Assembly (NCBI RefSeq): GCF_037176765.1 | Contig: NC_090023.1 | Span: 202,524,506-202,588,505 of the forward strand | DNA: 64,000 bases | Reading direction: 5' to 3' | From: Anolis sagrei | Lineage: Eukaryota > Chordata > Lepidosauria > Squamata > Anolidae | Shown: in pieces, positions 1 to 10,400 of the stretch | How positions within the stretch are numbered: the first letter of the stretch is position 1 | Layout of the letters: every line of letters begins with the position of its first letter | Position numbers and translations under genes: made by a program | The notes under the pieces: generated by a model | The model's input: only the letters and a program-made list of their open reading frames with translations | Told to the model about the DNA's origin: nothing | The model's database searches: none

Positions 1-207
1 CTATTGTGTTGCTATTTATTGATGTTTAGCTTTCAAATAAAATTGTAACTGTATTTTTATTTTAACTTTCTAGTCTTGACACAAGTATTTAGTTGTTTTT
101 AAAGTTTTGCATCTGCCTTGTTGTTAAATTGTATTGGGTTGTGTTATGACATTATTAGTTGCTTGAGTCCCTATGGAGAGAAAGGCGGGATATAAATAAA
201 ATTAATG
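1..207 (+). mobile_element. LINE 3' end (L2/CR1-type tail)
   Basis: The segment ends in a tail of the type GAGTCCC...GGCGGGATATAAATAAA, which recurs many times in this window at the 3' ends of L2/CR1-type LINEs. No reading frame is left. The 5' part runs off the window. It lies in the DENND10 intron after exon 4. Confidence 0.5.
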
Positions 208-435
208 ATAATTATATTAATATTAATAACATGAATATTATTATTTCCAATGAATAAAGCAATTTTTCTAAGCTCTAAGCAGTCAGCAGGTGTATTATGG
301 TGGCTAGGGTATTGGAATGGGACTTACAATGCCCAGGAATATTCAATTATGAAACTCAATGAATGGCCTTGAGCCATTCATTCATTTTCAGACTGGTCTA
401 CCTGATACGATAGCTGTAAGGGAAGAGGATACCAT

Positions 436-735
436 ATATACTCGAGCATAAGCCGAGGTACCTAATTTTACCACAAATAACTGTGAAAACGGGTTGACTT
501 GAGAATAAGCCGAGGGTGGGAAATGCAGCAGCTACGGGTAAATTTCAAAATAAAAATAGATACCAATAAAATTACATTAACTGGGCATCAGTAGGTTAAA
601 TGTTTTTGAATATTTACATAAAACTGTAACTTAAGATAAGACTGTCCAAATCTGATTATACCATTATTCTAATCTTCATCAAGGTAAATGTGCTTACATA
701 TCCTTCCAATAATAAAAATTGGTAAAATAATAAAT

Positions 736-768
<33 letters not shown>

Positions 769-1083
769 GAGTAAAATAATGGAAATGTAATAATAGTATA
801 ATAGAGTAAAATAATAAATATAGCAACAATAATAAATATAGTAAAATAATAAATGCAATAACAACAATAAAGTAAAATAACAAATGATAGTAAAACTAAT
901 AGAGTAAATGGTAAACGTAATAATAATGATGATGATAATAATAATAATAATAATAATATCTGCACGCATTATTCGCCGATACATCACACAGACCTAGACA
1001 CTTAGAAAGTGTCTGACGTGTGATCCAATACAACAGCCAGCAGAGTGATCTTGTCTGCTGTGGACTCATCTTGTTGTGTTTCA

Positions 1084-1141
<58 letters not shown>

Positions 1142-1241
1142 GATAAAAATATTAAATAACCTTGACTCAAGTATAAGCCGAGGGGGACTTTTTCAGTCTA
1201 AAAATAGGGCTGAAAAACTAGACATAACCTCGAGTATATAC
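436..1241. mobile_element. Non-autonomous DNA transposon with CTCGAG-containing terminal inverted repeats
   Basis: The left end (TATACTCGAGCATAAGCC) is mirrored by a right end reading CTCGAGTATATA, and the same ends bound a shorter copy at 34249-34522. The middle consists largely of (AAT)n microsatellite blocks at about 740-960 and 1086-1141, so low-complexity open frames here are meaningless. The superfamily was not determined; a TA target is possible. It is non-coding. Confidence 0.6.
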
Positions 1242-1284
1242 AGTATACCTCATTAGAATAAGGGTTTGGAAGAATTTTTCCTAC

Positions 1285-1433
1285 CTTTAATTGAACCTGC
1301 AAGGTAAGCTTTTCGGACATCAAAATCTTTGCTTAGGAAAGAGCCATTTTCTTCATTCTGGCAGATTCCTTTTGTCAGGACAGAAATATAACTCTCCATC
1401 ATTTTCACAGGACTCCCATATTTCAGGTATATT
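1285..1433 (-). CDS. DENND10: DENND10 coding exon 4
   Basis: 149 nt, preceded on the minus strand by ATTTTCAG and followed by GTAGGA. It encodes residues 108-157 plus one base: (R)IYLKYGSPVKMMESYISVL... through ...KAYLAGSIK. This matches the DENND10 segment IYLKHGSPVKMMESYIAVL known from human. It enters with two bases from exon 3 and leaves one base for exon 5, which is outside the window. Confidence 0.93.
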
Positions 1434-4400
1434 CTGAAAATGATAACAAAACCTTCATGTTTTTAACTTTGCACTGATAGCAAAGAAAATTAAATATACT
1501 GCTGTGGAGTCACTAATAACTGCCCTAAGAAACGTTTTATTGTTCATATATGCTGAACAATAAACATTTTCACATACTAGCTTACTTGTCTTTCTATGTC
1601 TGATGACCTCGGTACAAATGGGACCGGTACGTGTAGTTTCATATCCCTGTCTTTGACAAAATATATTCTCTTTAGGAATTTTCTAGTTTTTTTCAGGTAA
1701 TTTATGATATCCTTCTGTTGGGTGTTGCCAGAAAGTCACCCTGGAAGACCTAGAAAATTTCAATAAAGGATAGGAATTTCCCAGGTTCTACAGAATGACT
1801 CTATAATAATTTCTGGCAGAAGTAGTTCATTTCAATAGGGTTCTCTATTATCCATGATTTCCTGTTTCTATGCTAAGTTCAAGAACCTATCTTGCAAGGA
1901 TACAGGGCTTATACCGTATTCATTAAGTCAATGATATTAATGTATTGTCAAAGGCTTTCATGGCTGGAATCACTGCGTTGTTGTAGGTTTTTTCGGGCTA
2001 TATGGCCATGTTCTAGAGGCATTCTCTCATGACATTTCACCTGCATCTATGGGAGCCTTTCTCAGAGGTTATGAGACTTCATGACCTCTGAGGATGCTTG
2101 CCATAGATGCAGGCGAAACGTCAGGAGAGAATGCCTCTAGAACATCACCATACAGCCCAAAAAGGCCTACAACAACTCAATGATATTACATCATTGATAA
2201 AACTTGTAATTAATAAAATTAATAAAAGCAGTAAGTAATGCTATGTGCTTTCCAATTAAGTCATGCTACAGTCTACTCATTGCTAATGAAAAATCCTTGT
2301 TATGAATCCCAACCTGTGAGACTTTATACAATTAACAGAGCCTAGGTTCTTTAATAGAATACACCAACAAAAATCAAGTCCACTAAATGGAACCTGCTGC
2401 AAACGACATACAAAGAGACCCCTTCTAAACTGCCATATAAACTAGACAATCCACATCATTTGCTTTGAACAGGATTATATTAGTCTACACTACCATATAA
2501 GCCAGTTCAAAGCAGATAATCTGGATTTTATATAGCAGTATAAAAGTGGTCTTAGATTTACAGAAGAGTCCTTCAACACATATTTACATACAAACACTCC
2601 TCGGTTTTCATCAATGAGTATAATCTGAAAGCAAACATGGTATAGTGGTTTGAGCCTAACATTATGACCCTGGAGACCAAGGTCTGAACATCGCCACACA
2701 GCCCGAAAACCCTACAACAACCCAAGTTCTGAATCTCTGCTCAAACTTTGGAAAAATTGCACTCTCTTAGCCTTAGGCAAAGGTAAATTCCATCTGAACA
2801 AATGTCTAAATGTGGCTTATGTTTTATGGTTTAATATGATTTCATTGTTTATGTTATTGCTGATTTTCTGTTTGGTTTTTCCCATGTATGTTTGGTATTA
2901 AATTTTTGCCGTAACTATGTGGGAAACCGCTTTGAGTCCCTTCATGAGAAAACCGGTATATAAATACAGTAAATAAATAAATAAAATCTCATGATAAATT
3001 CACCTCAAGGTCTTAAACAACTTGAAGGAACACAATGACAAAACTTAATATCTTTGCCATTACTATTTTTAAACAGCTGGCTATCAAGAGAACTCATCGA
3101 AATTTCCTACCAATCTTTTTTTGAAAATAGTACCAGTAGAATCTCATCTACTTTCTTGCCTATTCCAAGATAACCTTGCTAGAGTACTTATGTCACAGCT
3201 ATAGATCTTGAGCTATCAGTCCCATCCTGCATCACAAATAATAATGGTTTGCAAGTATGATTGTCCCAAACTTCTGGAGGAAATTGTTTCCACCCGCAAT
3301 TTAGGTCTTGAAAGTATCATTCTTTTGGATTTCAGCCCACAAACAAGCTAATAATCTGCTGATTATTCAGAATCAAACGAAGCTGCCTATTATATTCCTC
3401 AAGGGCATGTAGATAATGTTGTAGTAATTTAGACAGAATATTACAAGGCCCTGTGTGACAATTAATGTGATTAAAACAACGCAGTTGTCCCATAGAAAAG
3501 AGAATATTTAAATTTTAGCCATAATATTTCAATACACATGTATACATGGCGTCCCATATGAGAAAGGTGAACATTCTTGGTAAGTTTGTCCCAAGACCTC
3601 CCAAAATAGTGAAGAATTGTGTCCAAAGTTGACTCTCAAAATTGGGAAGAAGCAATTACTTTATGCATACCTGCTTTTCCCTACGGCTACAACTCAAGAC
3701 TGAGAACAATGATCAAAAAGGATTTTAAATTACCTACTGAACTCTGCAGCTGCAGTATAAAACAGACCAGTGATACACACCTACAGAGGATCCGAGAAAA
3801 GGCTGCATATTTCTCTGGATTAAAGTCTTTGGCGGTCAAGACAATGGAAAAATGTGTCACCTATAGAACATATGGATAAAAAACATTGCTTTAGAGAGTT
3901 GCTTTACACTCAACTGTATTACATATGCAATACACAACACCCATACAAAGATACTCAGCGTACTGAATCTCACAGGGATGATGTTTTTTAAAAAGGTAAA
4001 GTTTCAGAATCTTATGCAACTTTCACAATCAGACATATAAAACTGGTGTCAACTATTCAAGCTTGCTAGATATATGAGTTACAAACATTTGACAGAAATA
4101 CGAAACTTTCATAAGAAAAAAGAAACAGGAAGAAAACTGGACCTAGAGGAAGCTGCTAAGCAAACATTTAGTGGAATGTAAGCATACTTATAGCGACAAC
4201 AAATTTGAACGCTGATGAACCATAGTAAAATAAACTGTGTTGTTGAAGGTTTTCATGGCAGGAATCACTGGGTTTTCCGGGCTGGCCACATTCCAGAAGC
4301 ATTCTCTCCTGAAATTTCCTATAAAATTTCCTGTAAAACTATATGTTGGTACATGACCACTGCAATAACACTACCCAAGAATGGATAACTGGAAAAGACA

Positions 4401-7400
4401 GGTGACTTACATTGTAGTACTGGAAACATGATATACTGTCTCCTGTTCCAATTGCATTTTGCATCTCTAAGTTGCAGGGGCATCTACACTATGGAATTAA
4501 TGCAGTTTGACATCACTTTAACTATGCAATGGTTCAACCCTCTGAAAACACAGGAGTGGTAGTTTTACAAGATCTTTAGCTTTTTCTGTTAAACAGTTCA
4601 ATATCTCCTAGGATTCCATAACACTGAACCAAGGCAGTTAAAGTGGTGTCAAACTGCATTAATTCTACCGTGTAGACACATCCTTAGTTTTGAATGGAAA
4701 TGTATATATTAAAGGAAAAATATTGTTCTTACACGCTCTTATGCTCATATTCTTAACATTATTTTTGAGACTGTCAGTGTCAGACATTGTAGTCAACATT
4801 TGTCTTATGGATGGACATACAAATAATTTGGACAGATTAGCAGGCAAGTCAAATATGGCTTGTCACCAAGCATTCACAAATGCCATTTCTCTCAAAATGA
4901 TAAAGCATGAGAGTACACACAGGAATAAGATCCTTCGACACCAACCTCTCCAGAATTTCGATCCTACCTTTTTCAGCGCTGAAGAATCTGGAACCTCCAT
5001 GGTTGTAATGTAAAACCACGTCATTCTGTGCTGACCAAAGAGGAATGTGTGAAGCTGTTTGCTTTCATCTGTAAGGCAGCATTTTCTCAACAAGAGATCC
5101 CTTAACTCAACTGTCGTAGAAGGGTAGCACCAAACCCACAGAGCATCTCCGTTGGTATCTTTTTCTATGGTGGAAAGATGTTCACTGTGAGAATGCCAAC
5201 AGCAGCAAGGAAGTAAATTGATTGGTTAATCAGTTCCACTTACTGCAATCACCTTAACACTCGCATTGTACACACACAAAAATATATTGATTCCCACTCA
5301 CACAGCTGATATCTACACCTTAAACTGTTGTTTCCATTTTAAATGTGGGTTACGGCAAACATAGATGGATTACGCACATCTTTATGTGCCTTCAAATCAC
5401 CTGTTGACTTAAGGCTATTCCAAAAAATTCACAAGATTTTCTTATGCAAGGAATACTCAAGCTGTTGTTTTGCCAGATCGTTCCTCTGAAATACTCATTG
5501 CAAATCTCCCATACAAGTCCTATTAACTAGGACTACCCTGCTTAGCTTCCAAAATCATACTTAATCTGGTGCCTTTAGGGCAGTAGTTTTCAACCTTCCG
5601 AACACCGCGACCCCTTAATACAGTTCCTTATGTTGTGGTGACCTCCAATCATAAAATTGTTTTTGTTGCTACTTCCTAACAGTAATGTTGCTATTGTTAT
5701 GAATTGTAATGTAAATATCTGATATGCAGGATGTATTTTCATTCACTGGACCAAATTTGGCACAAATACCTGATTTGCCCAAATTTGAATATTGGTGGGA
5801 TTGGCGAGGGAGGGGTGGATTGATTTTTTTCATTTGGGAGTTGTAGTTGTTGGGATTTATAGTTCACCGACAAACCAAAAGCATTCTGCACTCGGCCAAC
5901 AATGGAATTGAACCAATCTTGGCACACAGAACTCCCATGAACAACAGAAAATACTGGAAGAGTTTGATAGACATCGACCTTGAGTTTTGGAGTTGTAGTC
6001 CACCTATATCCAGAGAGCACTGTGGACGCAAACAATGATCGATCGGGACCAAACTTGGCATGAATACTCAATATGCCCAAATGTGAACACTGATGGAGTT
6101 TGGGAGAAATAGATCTTGACATTTGGGAGTTGTAGTTGTTGGGATTTATAGGTTACCTACAATCAAAGAGTATTCTGAACCACACTGCCGATAGAATTGA
6201 GCCAAATTTCCTACACAGAACCCCCATGACCAATAGAAAATACTGTGTTTTCCGATGGTCTTTGTTCTGACACCCCCCTCACAACCCCCCCCCCATGGTT
6301 TGTGACCCCCAGGTTGAGAAACGCTGCTTTAGGACACTTAGGCTTTAGATATATGATACAGAGATGCATTGTTTATCTCCCCTAAACCTGTAGTTATGCT
6401 TTTTACACAGTAATTTGGAGCAGCATTTTTAAAAATGACAAGATGACCCTATAATTTGCAGGCAATGAACTTGTAACCAAACCTAAGCACATGTCAACAA
6501 ACATGACAAACATTCTTTTTCTGTTTGCTCTCCCTTCCTCTTTTGTTTCTCTTATGTCAAATTTCAAACTGCATGTTTCTAAGAACAGAGGCGTACTCTT
6601 TTATACTCTGTATATCCCAGTGCTCAATAAAGAATAATGTAATAAATTATGACCCAGTGTGCTATAGATTTTAAAGATGCACTAGACCTCTGGCAATCCA
6701 GCTTTAAAAGCCCTGCTCAGCCATGACATCCAATTGGGAGACTTTGGGCGAGTCACATTGTTTCAACCTCATATGAATTATTATTATTATTAATTTTATT
6801 ACTGACTAGCTTGGGTACCTGGCATGGCCCGGGTCATTTGAAAAAGTCAGATTTATAATTATACAAAATGTATAAGGTTGTGGGTGAACTACAACTCACA
6901 TCATGACAGGTTAACCCCGAAAAACTCCATCAGTTCGCAATGTTGGACAAGTTTGCTCTAGATGCATAATCGGTGGGGTTCAGTGTACTTTCTGGCTGTA
7001 GGGTAAACTACAACTCCCACTATGGTGAGTCAGTCCCCTCAAACCCCTCTAGGTTTGATTTACTCATGAGGGTTCTGTGTGCCAAGTTTGGTCCAGGTCC
7101 ATCATTGGTGGAGGTCAGTTGCTCTGGTTGTGGGCAACCTACAACTCCCAGAAAGAAGGTCAGTTTCCCCCATAACCAAAAAGTAATCAATTTTTGTCAT
7201 ATCAGGTATGTGTGCCAAGTTTGATCCACATCCATTGGTGTTTGGGTTCATAGTGCTTTCTGGATGTAGGTAAACTACAACTCCCCCAAATCACAGTGGA
7301 CTTCCTCAATTACATCCATTATTTTTTTACTGGTCATGGGGGTTCTGTGTGCCAAGTTTGGTCCAGTCCCATCTTTGGTGGAGTTCAGAGTGCTCACTGA

Positions 7401-10400
7401 TTGCTGGTGAACTATAAATCCCAGTACCTACAACTCCAAAATGCCTGGGCCATTTCCCCTTAAAACAAAGGTCAGTTCTCCTCAAAGACCTCCAGTAATC
7501 AAATTTAGGCATATCAGATATGCATACCAAGTTTGGTCCAGATCTATCATTGTTTGGGTTCATCGTGCACTCTGGATGTAGGTGATCTACAATTTCTATA
7601 AATCCTTCCGAAGATTTTTTGTTGGTCATGGGGGGGTTTGTGTGCCAAGTTAGTTCCAGATCCATCGTTGGTGGAGTTCAGAGTGCTCTTACATTGCCGG
7701 TGAACTATACATCCCAGTACCTACAACTCCTATACATCATGGTCAATTCTCCCCAATCCTCTCTAGTATGTCCAGTTGTTGATCAATTTCTCTGTTTGCT
7801 GTGTGCCATAGAAAAGAAGAGGAAAGGGTTAAGAGAGAGGCAGTGGGCAGGCTCATGCAAATTCCACACCAATGGAGAGAGTAAGAAACACTGGGATGTC
7901 TGTGGTTGAGGAAACACAGAAAATCTAGGATGAAATGGCCCCCGTAAGAAAACTTTCACTTGGGTGGTGGGCAGTATGGTGTTTGTGGAGGACATTGGCA
8001 GGGCTCTTGAACATGTTCATGGCACTCGCTATAACCTGCAATGTCATTGGAGGGAGGGCCATTGGTGTCTCCTGAGTAGTGGGAGCAATAGCTGTCTGTG
8101 GAGGCAGGAGCTTGTCTGTGTATCTCGACACTCCAGCCACACACCCATACAGATTGTCACTTTTATCATGTGTACTAGCTGTCCCCTGCCATGCATTGCT
8201 GTGGCCGAGTCTGTGTATATGTGTTTTGTGTGTATTTGTATATGCGTGTGTATATATATTTGTGTATATGTGTAAATCTATATGTTTGTGTATACATGTG
8301 GTTTTGCGCTTGCATAATAATGTATTTTTGGGTTTTTACGTCTCTTCTGCTGTGTTTTTCAGTGTTTTTATGAGTGATGCTCACTCGTCGGCCCGAGAGG
8401 TGTATTGTGTCCATATTTGGTGTCAATTTGTCCAATTGTTTTTGAGTTATGTTAATCCCACAAACGAACATTACATTTTTATTTATATAGATAGAAGATA
8501 GAAGATTGTAAGCCACCTGAGTCTCCCCGAGGATGAGGAGGTGAAGTATAAATAAAGATGATGATGATGATGATGATGATTATTATTATTATGGAAACTT
8601 TTTTAGCATTGGTTTTATCTTACAATGTATTATGTTTTTAGATTTATTTGAGTCAATGGCAAAAGCTCCCTCTGAACAAATCTTGCCAAGAAAAGCCTGT
8701 AATATAATTCAGAAATGATTTGAAGTCACATAAAACATTAAACTAAATTCCTATCTCGTTCGTAAAGGAGCATCTACATCATCATCCAGATAAAGCCTTC
8801 TCTTACAGAATAATCAAACCTTAGCATTTCAAATAGCCACTTTCATTGACAGACCAAGGAGTATATACACACACTGCACAATTGGGAAGAGACCTAAGCT
8901 GCTTATACAAAGTATGCTGAATGTTAATTAACATGACAGGACTATGGTAGGGATGGCATATTTATATAGTTCAGTGTCTGATTTTAAGGGGATTATTTTT
9001 AAAAGTCTGCTGGGAAAGTGCATCTTTAAGGGTGCATTCACACAGCAGAATTAATAAAGTTTGACCCCACTTTAACTGCTATGGACTCATGGTAATTGTA
9101 GCTTTACAATGTTTTTAGCCTTCTCTTCCAAAAAAAAAAGGCCAGTGCTACACCAAACTATGATTCCCATGATTCCATATTATTGAGCTATGGCAGTTAA
9201 AGTGGGATCAAACTGCATTAATTCTATGCAATGTAGATGCACTCAAAGGCACAGCTAAGGATGATAATAAGTGAACCCCGATAATGTTGTAAGGATTGGC
9301 TCCTCTCTAGAAGAAGGTAAAGTACAGGTTAAGCTGCGCCCGTACCTTGGGAAGTCAGACTTGGCCACGGTGGTCCACGCTCTCATTAGATTTAGGATAG
9401 ACTACTGCAACGCACTTTACATGGGGTTGCCTTTGAAGACTGCTCAGAAGCTTTGAATAGTCCAACGAGAGGCAGCCAAGTTAATAACTGGGGCAGCATA
9501 CAGGGAGCATACAACTCCCATGTTATGCCAGCTCCACTGGCTGCCAGTTTGCTACCAGGCACAATTCAATGTGCTGGCTTTGGCCTATAAAGTTCTAAAT
9601 GGCCCCAGCCCAAATTACCTGTCCAAACTCATCTCTTCCTATGAACCATCGTGGAGATTAAGATCCTCGGGGGAGGCCCTGCTTTCCGTCCCACCATTGT
9701 CACAGGCACGATTGGTGGAGACGAGAGACAGGGGCTTCTCGGTGATTGCTCCCTGGCTATGGAACTCCCTTCTTGGTGAGATCAGGTCGCCCCCCTCCCT
9801 CCTGTCCTTTAGAAGGATGGTAAAAACTTGGCTGTGGGACCAAGCGCTCGGGACAGGGCAATAAAGCGGCAATAGGAAAGATGACCAGGCCAATTAGATT
9901 TTACACGGATGACTAGGACGGTTTTAAATGGTGTATTTTAATATTTTGAAAAAATTTTTTATGTGAATTTGTGTCCCGGCATTGAATGTTTGCCGTATAT
10001 ATGCTGTGCTCCACCCTGAGTCCTCTTCGGGGTGAGAAGGGAGAATATAAATGTTTTAAATAAATAAATAAATCAATAATCCAAAACACTCCAAAATCCA
10101 AAACTATTCACATAAGTGGCTGAGACAGTGACATCTTTGCTTTCTGACCATACAATGTATATAAACAAAATTATTGACAGCATTGTGTATAAAATTACCT
10201 TCAGGCTATGTGTATACTACAGTATAGTGGTATAATACAAATTAGTAATATATAATACTAATATTGTGCTGTGCTAATAATATAATACATTGTATACACA
10301 AATGCTATTAATAATATTATAATGTAATACAATATAATACTAATAATAATACAATATAATAATTCTATATTTCATGTTACGTGTAATATATTACTAATCA

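Noticed and set aside
656-987. Leucine, isoleucine and tyrosine-rich open frames near the left edge
   Set aside because: They translate an (AAT)n microsatellite inside a non-coding transposon.
4690-5013. A plus-strand gene overlapping DENND10 exon 2
   Set aside because: The frame overlaps a minus-strand exon with strong protein homology and a MITE end; it has no recognisable product.
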